Assembly (NCBI GenBank): GCA_946885925.1
Contig: CAMPHP010000106.1
Coordinates: forward strand, 1 to 8,168
DNA length: 8,168 nt
Origin: an uncultured Litorilinea sp.
Lineage (GTDB): Bacteria > Chloroflexota > Anaerolineae > Caldilineales > Caldilineaceae
Direction of reading: 5' to 3'
How positions within the stretch are numbered: position 1 is the first letter of the stretch; each line of letters begins with the position of its first letter. Below are positions 1-5,719 of the stretch, piece by piece. Under the pieces are notes generated by a model, which ran no database searches, was not told the DNA's origin, and saw only the letters and a program-made list of their open reading frames with translations. The position numbers and the translations under genes are program-made.

Positions 1-117
1 ATCCTTTGCTTCCTTCGCAAAGAAGTAAATGGTCTGCTTTGCCCCGTTCTTGAGCGTGGTTTGCCGTGAGTGCAAGATGTACTCGTTGCCCTTGGAGTTT
101 TTATAGGTAAAAGCCAT
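1..117 (-). CDS. Small conserved protein of unknown function, N-terminal part only
   Basis: Reading the minus strand from the ATG at 117 gives 39 codons without a stop, running off the left edge. The protein begins MAFTYKNSKGNEYILHSRQT and continues with a TIYFFAKEAKD segment. An AGGAG Shine-Dalgarno sequence (127-131) lies 9 bases before the ATG, which supports this start well. The pattern (short beta-strand-like stretches, a central T-x-K-N-G turn, then IYFFAKE) resembles, from memory, a family of roughly 60-residue proteins common in Chloroflexota and related phyla, usually annotated hypothetical. There is no signal peptide or membrane segment, so it should be cytoplasmic. It is transcribed divergently from the bL21 operon and has a candidate promoter at 246-276. 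Its function is unknown. Confidence 0.75.
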   Translation of the reverse strand, partial: MAFTYKNSKGNEYILHSRQTTLKNGAKQTIYFFAKEAKD

Positions 118-185
118 TGTTGTTCTCTCCTTGTTGTTACAGATTCACATACCCAAACTGGAATTGATAAAACCACATGAATGCT

Positions 186-222
186 GGGGCGAATGCATTG
201 CTTGTTGTCATTACAAGGCCCC
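186..222 (-). promoter_or_regulatory. Hairpin in the leader of the small minus-strand gene
   Basis: On the minus strand GGGGC (222-218) pairs with GCCCC (190-186), and directly inside it CTTGT (217-213) pairs with ACAAG (205-201). This makes a 10-pair stem with a 7-base loop and a 10-base bulge on the 3' side. The bulge contains the self-complementary AATGCATT, and its CATT could pair with AATG in the loop. It lies between the candidate promoter and the start codon, in what would be a leader of about 120 bases. There is no T run after it, so it is not a terminator. A regulatory role is inferred. Confidence 0.3.
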
Positions 223-245
223 ATATACAAGCCAACTGGCCGCGT

Positions 246-276
246 ATTCTACCACTACTCTACACGAGTTTGTCAA
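246..276 (-). promoter_or_regulatory. Candidate sigma-70 promoter for the small minus-strand gene
   Basis: The minus strand carries a perfect TTGACA (276-271) and TAGAAT (251-246), matching the -10 consensus at five of six positions. The spacer is 19 bases, longer than the usual 16-18, which lowers confidence. Transcription would start near 239 and give a leader of about 120 bases before the ATG at 117. Confidence 0.4.
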
Positions 277-790
277 CGCACGTCTGTCCAGTGTATACCT
301 CTTAAACTACGATTTGTCTACGCTGGTCAGTAAGAAACTTCCAGTGTAGGCACCAAAACGCAACACTAAGACCCAAATTGACAACTTCTGCACTTCATCT
401 GCCCGAATATCTACGCTACACTACATGTGCACCTATGTCTACAATTAGATACATGCTGATGGGCTGGCTATTTCTAGCAATTAGCATGAGCCAAATGGGA
501 TGCAGCACCCATCGCGTACCCGAAAGCCTTGTCTATGAAGTAACTGGCAGTCAGGCAGAACGGATCAGTGCCATCACCACCCTCATTGCCAAACACCAAC
601 AGCCCCCTAGTCTCATACTGGATGCGCATTTTATTCAGGAGCAACTTGGTGATGGAGTATATGGATGGGTTGCACTCTCACCACGAACCGGGCCTATCCA
701 CAGCTTCTCGTTTACAACCTAACTTCTCCACCAAATTAGCACTTATGTTCTTGTTTGTCAATCTTTTTCTGTGTAGAACAGCTTTCTAGT
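277..790. other. Long intergenic stretch with no confident gene
   Basis: Between the two divergent promoters I see no confident gene. Reading frames here lack ribosome binding sites. The only one with protein-like character is the lipoprotein-like frame at 435-722, listed separately. A 9-base direct repeat, TCCAGTGTA, occurs at 288-296 and 340-348. No RNA gene, terminator or mobile-element end was recognised. Confidence 0.5.
435..722 (+). CDS. Possible small lipoprotein or gene remnant (doubtful)
   Basis: From the ATG at 435 this frame encodes 95 residues ending at TAA 720-722; the open frame itself extends further up, to a TTG at 378. Residues 1-23 look like a signal peptide: an arginine at 5, a hydrophobic stretch MLMGWLFLAISM, then SQMGCS with a Cys at about 23. 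The lipobox is poor because Gln sits at -3 and Met at -2. The rest (VYEVTGSQAERISAI, then HFIQEQLGDGVYGWVALSP) reads like a folded soluble protein and recalls small lipoprotein-like hypotheticals with an EQ-x-GDG-x-x-G motif. The end is abrupt, which might mean a frameshifted remnant. No Shine-Dalgarno sequence precedes any start and no good promoter is visible. It may be spurious. Confidence 0.3.
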   Translation: MSTIRYMLMGWLFLAISMSQMGCSTHRVPESLVYEVTGSQAERISAITTLIAKHQQPPSLILDAHFIQEQLGDGVYGWVALSPRTGPIHSFSFTT

Positions 791-820
791 TTGACTTTTT
801 GCCCCTCACTAGAGTATAAT
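791..820 (+). promoter_or_regulatory. Strong sigma-70 promoter of the rplU-rpmA-rpmE operon
   Basis: TTGACT (791-796, five of six consensus bases) and a perfect TATAAT (815-820) are separated by 18 bases. This is the best promoter in the window and sits on the coding strand of the ribosomal genes. Transcription should start near 827, leaving a leader of about 190 bases before rplU. Confidence 0.8.
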
Positions 821-826
821 TTGCTT

Positions 827-1016
827 TTGTGGACTCTTAGGCGAATGTAACTGCACCACCTAGAGTTCGCTAGTAATCCCAGGACGACTGAGTCCGTTGC
901 CGGGCAAAATCCTGTAAAAAACAAATTGTGTCCGCATCCCATGCGGCACAAGCCGCTCCGAAAGATTCAGGCTTCTTTACTATCACCTGAACGCGGCGTA
1001 GAGAGGGAGAAATCAA
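827..1016 (+). promoter_or_regulatory. Structured mRNA leader of the bL21 operon
   Basis: The roughly 190-base leader between promoter and rplU is dense in stems. I: ACTCTTAGG (833-841) with CCTAGAGT (859-866), one bulged T; alternatively GCGAA (841-845) with TTCGC (866-870). II: CAGGA (880-884) with TCCTG (910-914), enclosing TTGC/GCAA (897-900/904-907); alternatively GGAC/GTCC (882-885/892-895). III: TTGTG-CCGCAT (926-937, bulged T at 931) with ATGCGG-CACAA (941-951), loop CCC. IV: GCCGC (952-956) with GCGGC (993-997), then TTCAGG (966-971) with CCTGAA (986-991). GCCGC 952-956 could instead pair with GCGGC 943-947, disrupting both III and IV. Stem IV ends just before the Shine-Dalgarno AGGGAG (1004-1009). 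Leaders in front of bL21 operons are known to be regulatory in Firmicutes. Equivalence of this one is inferred, and it matches no riboswitch I recognise. Confidence 0.55.
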
Positions 1017-1328
1017 ATGTATGCAGTGATTCGGACCGGGGGCAAGCAATATCGTGTTGCCGTCGGTAATGTGGTGGAAGTAGAGAAGTTGGATGGAGAG
1101 GTCGGGTCGACCGTAACGCTTGACGACGTCCTTTTAGTAGCCAATGGCGACAACGTTCAAGTTGGACAACCAACCGTCGCTGGGGCAACTGTCGTCGCCA
1201 AGATTACAGGTCAATATCGGGGCAACAAGATTATGGTATTTCGCTATCGCCCCAAGAAGCGCATTCGCGTGCGCAAGGGACATCGCCAGTATTTGACTCG
1301 CCTCCAAATCGAGTCCATTAACGCCTAA
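1017..1328 (+). CDS. rplU: 50S ribosomal protein bL21
   Basis: 103 residues, the usual bL21 length. The N-terminus [14 protein letters not shown] is the family hallmark. It is followed by [22 protein letters not shown] and [15 protein letters not shown], and the basic C-terminal segment [20 protein letters not shown] that contacts 23S rRNA, ending in [11 protein letters not shown]. bL21 is a large-subunit protein that binds 23S rRNA near bL20. The start is fixed by the conserved N-terminus and by AGGGAG (1004-1009) 7 bases upstream. It is the first gene of an rplU-rpmA-rpmE operon and follows a long structured leader that probably controls the unit. Confidence 0.98.
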   Translation: MYAVIRTGGKQYRVAVGNVVEVEKLDGEVGSTVTLDDVLLVANGDNVQVGQPTVAGATVVAKITGQYRGNKIMVFRYRPKKRIRVRKGHRQYLTRLQIESINA

Positions 1329-1342
1329 AGTCCACTGGAATA

Positions 1343-1379
1343 TTTACCCAGGGTTATGCATTTACCCGCAGGGGGTTAT
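1343..1379 (+). repeat. Imperfect tandem repeat before rpmA
   Basis: The gap between rplU and rpmA contains TTTACCCAGGGTTAT (1343-1357) followed by TTTACCCGCAGGGGGTTAT (1361-1379). Each copy can fold into a very small ACCC/GGGT-type hairpin. The second copy ends immediately before the AAGGAG of rpmA (1381-1386), so pairing could affect ribosome access. It is not followed by a T run and is not a terminator. Confidence 0.45.
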
Positions 1380-1395
1380 AAAGGAGAAGTCAACA

Positions 1396-1659
1396 ATGGC
1401 TCATAAAAAAGGCGGCGGCTCTAGCCGCAACAATCGTGATTCGAATGCCCAGCGACTGGGCGTGAAACGCTTTGGCGGCGAGTTCGTGACCGCAGGCAGC
1501 ATTATTGTGCGCCAGCGGGGTACCAAGTTCTATCCGGGCCTCAACGTGGGTATTGGTAAGGACGATACGCTTTTCGCCAAAAGCGATGGTTTTGTGACAT
1601 TTGAATGGGCGCGTGGTAGCAAGAAGCAGATTAGCGTGCACCCGGAAAAGGCGAATTAA
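1396..1659 (+). CDS. rpmA: 50S ribosomal protein bL27
   Basis: 87 residues with the classic bL27 sequence: [16 protein letters not shown], then [30 protein letters not shown] and [16 protein letters not shown]. bL27 sits beside the peptidyl-transferase centre, and its flexible N-terminus reaches the P-site tRNA. Here the chain starts directly at the mature AHKKGGG sequence, without the cleavable N-terminal extension found in Firmicutes, so no Prp-type processing is needed. AAGGAG (1381-1386) lies 9 bases upstream of the ATG. It follows rplU by 67 bases and is separated from rpmE by only 3. Confidence 0.98.
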   Translation: MAHKKGGGSSRNNRDSNAQRLGVKRFGGEFVTAGSIIVRQRGTKFYPGLNVGIGKDDTLFAKSDGFVTFEWARGSKKQISVHPEKAN

Positions 1660-1662
1660 GAG

Positions 1663-2004
1663 ATGAAGCCCAATATCCACCCGACATATTATGCTGAGGC
1701 GAGGGTAATTTGCTCCTGTGGTGCCACCTGGACCACTGGTAGCACCGTGCCTGAAATCCGTACCGATGTTTGCAGCACATGCCATCCCTTCTACACGGGT
1801 GAGCAGCGCATCGTGGACACTGCGGGTCAGGTCGAACGCTTTATGAAGCGTCTTGAACGCCGCCAGAGCGAAAGCGCTCGCCGCGAAATTGAAATGACCG
1901 CCCGTCGCGAGGCTGAAGAAGCCGCCCGCAAGGCGCGCGCTCGCGGTGATGACCCGGAGGCTGCCGCCGCCGAGGTCCTGGCAAAGTACGACATCAAGGT
2001 CTAA
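1663..2004 (+). CDS. rpmE: 50S ribosomal protein bL31, zinc-binding type with long C-terminal tail
   Basis: 113 residues. Residues 1-65 are a standard bL31: MKPNIHPTYYAEARVICSCG, then TGSTVPEIRTDVCSTCHPFYTG. Four cysteines (17, 19, 37, 40) make it the zinc-binding (C+) form. bL31 lies at the central protuberance and forms an intersubunit bridge. The typical protein ends near residue 66-70; this one continues for about 45 more residues rich in Arg, Glu and Ala (ERRQSESARREIEMTARREA and onwards), predicted to be one long charged helix ending in EVLAKYDIKV. The ATG lies 3 bases after the rpmA stop, with GGAAAAGG (1644-1651) as the nearest purine-rich stretch, so translation is probably coupled to rpmA. 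A terminator follows. Confidence 0.95.
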   Translation: MKPNIHPTYYAEARVICSCGATWTTGSTVPEIRTDVCSTCHPFYTGEQRIVDTAGQVERFMKRLERRQSESARREIEMTARREAEEAARKARARGDDPEAAAAEVLAKYDIKV

Positions 2005-2050
2005 TCTTCATACCTTGGCTGTGCCAGCCGGGGTTGATATAGTATAATGC

Positions 2051-2090
2051 ACAGGGCAGAGGCCAACGTCTCTGCCCTGTCTGTTTCTTC
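2051..2090 (+). terminator. Intrinsic terminator of the ribosomal-protein operon
   Basis: ACAGGGCAGA (2051-2060) pairs perfectly with TCTGCCCTGT (2071-2080). Three more pairs inside (G2061-C2070, G2062-T2069, C2063-G2068) close a CAAC tetraloop. The T-rich CTGTTTCTTC (2081-2090) follows. It lies 46 bases after the rpmE stop. A weaker hairpin just upstream (CCTTGGCTG 2013-2021 with CAGCCGGGG 2025-2033) may assist. Confidence 0.9.
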
Positions 2091-2218
2091 CAGACCAATC
2101 TAAATTTAGTGATTACTTCTGCTGCTTACTACTGCTGACAAATACTTAATTCTACAAACTACTTCACCATCCCAGGCAGCGCATGCGTTGTCGCTTTACA
2201 CCAACCGGCAAATAAATC

Positions 2219-2848
2219 ATGATACAACACCAACCGACTGGTGGCTGGATTGAGCTGGTCTGCGGCTCGATGTTTAGTGGCAAGACCGAAGAACTTCTAC
2301 GTCGCATCCGTCGTGCAGAAATCGCGCGGCGTAAAGTGCAGCTTTTCAAGCCCTATATTGACCATCGCTATGGTCTTGAACGCGTTGCTTCCCACAGTGG
2401 CGTCGCCCGTGAGGATGTAGTAGTTGCCTCCACCGCCATAGAAATCCTCGAGCAAGTAAAAGACAGCACTGACATAGTTGCCATTGATGAAGTCCAATTC
2501 TTTGACTGGACAATTGCAGACATCTGCTCTGCGTTGGCAAATCGTGGCAAACGGGTCATTGCCGCTGGTCTAGATCTAGACTTCCGCGGCGAACCTTTTG
2601 GCCCAATGCCTCTCTTGTTAGCGCTGGCAGAACGTGTAGATAAACTCCATGCCATCTGTGTGGTCTGCGGTGCCGATGCCAGCCGCACCCAACGCCTCAT
2701 AGACAACCGCCCTGCGCGCTATGATGATCCGATCATCCTCGTTGGTGGCAGTGAAAGCTATGAAGCACGCTGTCGAGCCTGTCATCAAGTACCAGGAAGA
2801 CCTATTGCTGCCACAGATAGTCTTAGACCGCAGCTAGACCTGATCTAA
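2219..2848 (+). CDS. tdk: Thymidine kinase (type II)
   Basis: 209 residues, typical for the type II enzyme, which phosphorylates thymidine to dTMP with ATP in nucleotide salvage. It has the P-loop GSMFSGKT (16-23) and IDEVQFF (89-95) with the catalytic Glu91. The zinc lasso domain has Cys147/Cys150 (CVVC) and Cys185/Cys188 (CRACH), with [11 protein letters not shown] carrying the thymidine-contacting Tyr181. The start is the only plausible one: a TAA lies in frame two codons upstream and the P-loop begins at residue 16. No Shine-Dalgarno sequence is visible before it, unusual here, and no convincing promoter was found in 2091-2218, although a palindrome CTAAATTTAG occurs at 2100-2109. It is probably transcribed alone, after the rpmE terminator, and ends 20 bases from the convergent molybdoenzyme gene. 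Confidence 0.96.
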   Translation: MIQHQPTGGWIELVCGSMFSGKTEELLRRIRRAEIARRKVQLFKPYIDHRYGLERVASHSGVAREDVVVASTAIEILEQVKDSTDIVAIDEVQFFDWTIADICSALANRGKRVIAAGLDLDFRGEPFGPMPLLLALAERVDKLHAICVVCGADASRTQRLIDNRPARYDDPIILVGGSESYEARCRACHQVPGRPIAATDSLRPQLDLI

Positions 2849-2868
2849 ACGAACCTAAGCCCCAGAAT

Positions 2869-3921
2869 CTACGCTATAGAATCTAGGCCACTAGTAAAGA
2901 TCGCGGCCCATTGCCCCACATCGGGCCGCTCTAACACCTCTACTGCGGCTACCCACTTCACCCACTGAAAGCCACGCCGCCCAGGAGCCACCAGCCGCAG
3001 TGGAGCGCCATGACCGTGGCTAAGTGCAGCATTACCCACATGAGTTGCCAGAATGGTGTTCGCAGCTTCAGCTAAAGGCAAACTCCAGCGATAGCCCGTC
3101 ACCGACCGGAAGCGCACAAAACGCGCAGTCGCCTGGGGTTGTGCTTGCGCCAACAACTCCCCAACTGATATGCCGCTCCACACCTGCTCAGAATACCAGC
3201 CGCCCGTACAATCCAATGTCGCCCGCAACGTACTTTGCGCCAGTTGGCTCAACTCAGCCATATCAAAGCGCAATGGACTATTCACTACCCCGCTTACCTC
3301 CAGCACATACGCTTCAAAATCAACAGGCCCAGGCCGGTCGAGCATCCACATCGTGACCGGAAATGGCTCCCCCACGACATCACTCGCCAGCCGCGAGCCG
3401 GTAAAACGGCGGCGGCTTCCTGGTGTCCCCACGGCATGTTGCGCTGTTTCCACACCGGCCCAAAGTGCGCCGCCTCCTACCAAAATTGCCATCAATTGCA
3501 ACAATGAGCGCCGGTCCCGCACATCACGCTGAGTTAAGGGACGATAGCGGAGTAGCAGATGCCATAGGCAAGCACCGAGCAAGACAAAGCCTGCCGTCGT
3601 GTGCAGAATCATCCCATTTGGATAGTCGATTGGGCTTTGCACCACCGCCCACCACAGCCCAAGTCCCACCGTCACTGACGCGGCAATTGCTGTGAGCACC
3701 CCCGCAACCATCGCCAAGCGCCAGTGCCTGGACGAAATCACCAGCGGTGTTACACGGCGCAACTTTGCCACCAACACGCCAACGAGTGCCAAGCCCAATG
3801 CACCGTGGGCAATAAAGAGCAGCCGTCCTTGAGGATCGCCCACCAGGAAGGAGCAAAGCCCTGTAACAACCCCAAGCAACACCAGGATCAACAGCGACCA
3901 ATCAACAATTCTTGCCCGCAT
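2869..3921 (-). CDS. Membrane-anchored molybdopterin-dependent oxidoreductase (sulfite oxidase/MsrP-like domain)
   Basis: 350 residues in two parts. Residues 1-160 form about five membrane helices (roughly 8-28, 34-54, 69-94, 104-124, 140-157), with histidines at 39, 107 and 121 that could hold a b-type heme. Residues 185-335 are a sulfite-oxidase-type molybdopterin domain: LDCTGGWYSEQVWSG with the molybdenum-ligand Cys238, SVTGYRW, then HGHGAPLRL and PGRRGFQWVKWV. The basic loops at 53-68 and 125-138 suggest a cytoplasmic side and place the catalytic domain outside the cell membrane. DRRSLLQ (136-142), just before helix five, resembles a twin-arginine signal, which would suit export of a folded cofactor enzyme. 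The substrate is unknown; an MsrP/MsrQ-like pairing fused in one chain is inferred. Start: ATG 3921 with AAGGAAGGAG (3926-3935) upstream. No cofactor-synthesis genes are adjacent. Confidence 0.88.
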   Translation of the reverse strand: MRARIVDWSLLILVLLGVVTGLCSFLVGDPQGRLLFIAHGALGLALVGVLVAKLRRVTPLVISSRHWRLAMVAGVLTAIAASVTVGLGLWWAVVQSPIDYPNGMILHTTAGFVLLGACLWHLLLRYRPLTQRDVRDRRSLLQLMAILVGGGALWAGVETAQHAVGTPGSRRRFTGSRLASDVVGEPFPVTMWMLDRPGPVDFEAYVLEVSGVVNSPLRFDMAELSQLAQSTLRATLDCTGGWYSEQVWSGISVGELLAQAQPQATARFVRFRSVTGYRWSLPLAEAANTILATHVGNAALSHGHGAPLRLVAPGRRGFQWVKWVAAVEVLERPDVGQWAAIFTSGLDSIA

Positions 3922-3975
3922 CGCTCTCCTTCCTTATAGTCAACTTACGTTGCTACCTACCCAACCGAAAGAGAT

Positions 3976-4004
3976 TGTCATTCCTCCCAGTGGGAGGAAT
4001 GACA
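3976..4004. repeat. 29-base palindrome upstream of the molybdoenzyme gene
   Basis: TGTCATTCCTCCC (3976-3988) and GGGAGGAATGACA (3992-4004) are perfect inverted copies, 13 pairs around a 3-base centre (AGT). Neither side is followed by a T run, so it is not an intrinsic terminator. The GTCATTCC...GGAATGAC form resembles dispersed palindromic repeats found in many bacterial genomes. Lying about 55 bases before the molybdoenzyme start, it could equally be an operator. Confidence 0.75.
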
Positions 4005-4045
4005 GCGTATCTGAGTTCTCCACACCGGAACATCGTCAGAATATC

Positions 4046-4075
4046 AAAAGGGGCGACAGCCTTCGCCATCGCCCC
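4046..4075 (-). terminator. Intrinsic terminator of the HtrA-type protease gene
   Basis: On the minus strand GGGGCGA (4075-4069) pairs with TCGCCCC (4056-4050), with two further GC pairs near the loop, followed by TTTT (4049-4046) and ATAT. It lies about 50 bases after the protease stop codon and separates that gene from the molybdoenzyme gene. Confidence 0.8.
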
Positions 4076-4125
4076 TTGCTTCCATCATTGCGGTCTTAAC
4101 CTACTCTCTCTGAACGTGCCTCGCC

Positions 4126-5646
4126 CTAACGCACCTCAAGGTTGATGACCTCTCCGGTTAACGTGTCAACCGTGACCACCACAGTCTCATTTTCCGTGAC
4201 CAATTCCACCACCCAGACATCAACGCCATCAATCACATCGGGAGAAGCAATCCGCTCCACGATGTCGCCGGTAAGCAATTGTTCTTCCTCAGCTGCGGCT
4301 GTAGCAATCTCAATCGCCTCACGAGCATTAACGCCATTCTCATCTGGCAATTCCGGCGTAGCTTCCGCACTGCCAGACGGGCGTTCACCCAAAGTCACCG
4401 GAATCTCCAAGGTCTCCCCCTCGCGTTGGACAGTCAGCGTGATTACCTGCCCAGGGCTTGCCTCTGTCACCAGGAAACTCACCAGGTCTTCAAAACGCTG
4501 CACAGGCATCCCATCAACCGCAGTGATAATATCGCCACCTGCCGCAAACTCAAGACCATTCTCATCCGTAATAGTTTCACTCCCGCCGAGAATTCCAGCC
4601 TCCTCAGAGGGGCCGCCAGGGATCACCTCCGCCACATAGATACCCAGTTGATTATCGGGCAGATCCAGCGCCCTGGCTAAGATCGGGTTGATTGAAGTAC
4701 CAGAAAGACCCAAGTAGGCATAGGCATAACGCCCATCCTCAATCAAGGCAGGAACCACGCGGCTCACAATTGAAACCGGGATCGCAAAGCCAACGCCCGT
4801 GTTCGATTGGATCTGCGAACGAATGGCAAAATTAATACCGACTACATTTCCCGCAAGATCCAGCAGTGGCCCGCCAGAGTTACCAGGATTGATGGCAGCG
4901 TCGGTCTGAATCACATCAGGCAAGGTATAGTTGGCAAACTCACCCTCACCGATAGGAACGCCACGTTCCATAGCGCTCACGATTCCAGTGGTCATCGTGC
5001 CATCCAGACCAAAGGGATTGCCAATGGCGATTACCATGTAACCAACACGCAGTGCATCCGGCTCTGCCAATGACAGCGGTTGCCATTCAACACCGTCCGG
5101 CGGAGTCACCCGGATCACAGCCAAATCAGATTGGGGATCGGTCGCAACGACTTCCGCATCGGCCCAGTACCCATTGCTAAAGAGAACCAAAACCTCCTGA
5201 GCCCTTTCGACCACATGATTGTTCGTCACAATATGCCCAAGATCATCATAAATAAAACCCGAACCCAGGCTCTGCTCTAACTGCGGTTCACCCCCATTTT
5301 CCGGCAGACCAAAGCCAGGGAAGATCTCCCTAGCTTCACTCACAACCTGGATATGGACGACAGAAGGCGCAATCTGGTCATACAGATCGGCCAATACTTC
5401 CTGGTCATTCACCAATGAAGCCACTTCCTGACGGACCGGCGCACCCGTTCCAACTATGGCTGGCGCAGCAACTTCAGGCTCAGCAGTCACCCGCGCTCCT
5501 TCCCACAACACGGGCCCATACAGTGCTCCCGACACCAATACGAGGGCTATGGCGATAATCCAGCCCGCACGACCCGTCGCCCTGCGCCAATGAGCTGCAT
5601 GTGGGTGTGAATCACGCTTGATCAACTGGTATTTCTCTTCGATCAT
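4126..5646 (-). CDS. HtrA/DegP-type serine protease with one PDZ and a C-terminal PepSY-like domain
   Basis: 506 residues. Residues 1-26 are basic and cytoplasmic, 27-48 a membrane anchor (WIIAIALVLVSGALYGPVLW), then a Pro/Ala/Val linker. The trypsin-like domain (about 86-300) has its triad at His144 (VTNNHVV), Asp174 (SDLAVIRV) and Ser257 (NPGNSGGPL), plus IGNPFG. One PDZ domain follows (about 310-412, starting YLGLSG, with GDIITAVDGMPV). After an acidic, Pro-containing linker, residues 439-506 resemble PepSY: NAREAIEIATAAAEE, VDVWVVELVTEN, and VTVDTLTGEVINLEV. HtrA proteases degrade or refold damaged envelope proteins; PepSY domains are linked to protease inhibition or control. Start: ATG 5646, AGGAG 9 bases upstream (5656-5660). 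Its own promoter and a repeat array lie upstream and a terminator follows, so it is probably monocistronic and inducible. Confidence 0.95.
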   Translation of the reverse strand: MIEEKYQLIKRDSHPHAAHWRRATGRAGWIIAIALVLVSGALYGPVLWEGARVTAEPEVAAPAIVGTGAPVRQEVASLVNDQEVLADLYDQIAPSVVHIQVVSEAREIFPGFGLPENGGEPQLEQSLGSGFIYDDLGHIVTNNHVVERAQEVLVLFSNGYWADAEVVATDPQSDLAVIRVTPPDGVEWQPLSLAEPDALRVGYMVIAIGNPFGLDGTMTTGIVSAMERGVPIGEGEFANYTLPDVIQTDAAINPGNSGGPLLDLAGNVVGINFAIRSQIQSNTGVGFAIPVSIVSRVVPALIEDGRYAYAYLGLSGTSINPILARALDLPDNQLGIYVAEVIPGGPSEEAGILGGSETITDENGLEFAAGGDIITAVDGMPVQRFEDLVSFLVTEASPGQVITLTVQREGETLEIPVTLGERPSGSAEATPELPDENGVNAREAIEIATAAAEEEQLLTGDIVERIASPDVIDGVDVWVVELVTENETVVVTVDTLTGEVINLEVR

Positions 5647-5691
5647 AAGTTGGTTCTCCTAGAGAGTCTGAATGGAATGCGCCGATAGCAG

Positions 5692-5719
5692 ATTGTATGA
5701 CATTCAAGGTTAAGCGCAA
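5692..5719 (-). promoter_or_regulatory. Candidate promoter of the HtrA-type protease gene
   Basis: On the minus strand TTGCGC (5719-5714) and TACAAT (5697-5692) are separated by 16 bases. The -10 is good (five of six) and the -35 weak, as in promoters that need an activator. Transcription would start near 5685, about 40 bases before the ATG. Confidence 0.45.

Noticed and set aside
378..407. Perfect TTGACA at 378-383 as a promoter for the lipoprotein-like frame
   Set aside because: No -10-like hexamer at 16-18 bases downstream; the region reads TGCCCGAA.
880..914. Known riboswitch class in the bL21 leader
   Set aside because: I compared it with T-box, guanidine, fluoride and c-di-GMP motifs and found none of their conserved cores.
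1390..1785. 131-codon minus-strand reading frame across rpmA and rpmE
   Set aside because: Antisense to two certain ribosomal-protein genes and with no family features.
2043..2048. Perfect TATAAT just before the rpmE terminator
   Set aside because: No -35-like hexamer lies 16-18 bases upstream (2020-2025 reads TGTGCC), there is no extended TGn, and transcription would begin inside the terminator stem.
2864..2885. 8-base direct repeat AGAATCTA (2864-2871 and 2878-2885) between tdk and the molybdoenzyme gene
   Set aside because: Short, partly within the coding end, with no associated structure; probably chance. No bidirectional terminator is visible in the 20-base gap.
3933..3964. Minus-strand TATAAG with TTGGGT as the molybdoenzyme promoter
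   Set aside because: The spacer is 20 bases and transcription would start within the ribosome binding site, so the mRNA would lack it.
4142..4639. 165-codon plus-strand reading frame opposite the protease gene
   Set aside because: Ser/Thr-rich low-complexity translation antisense to a clear protease, without a ribosome binding site; a shadow frame.
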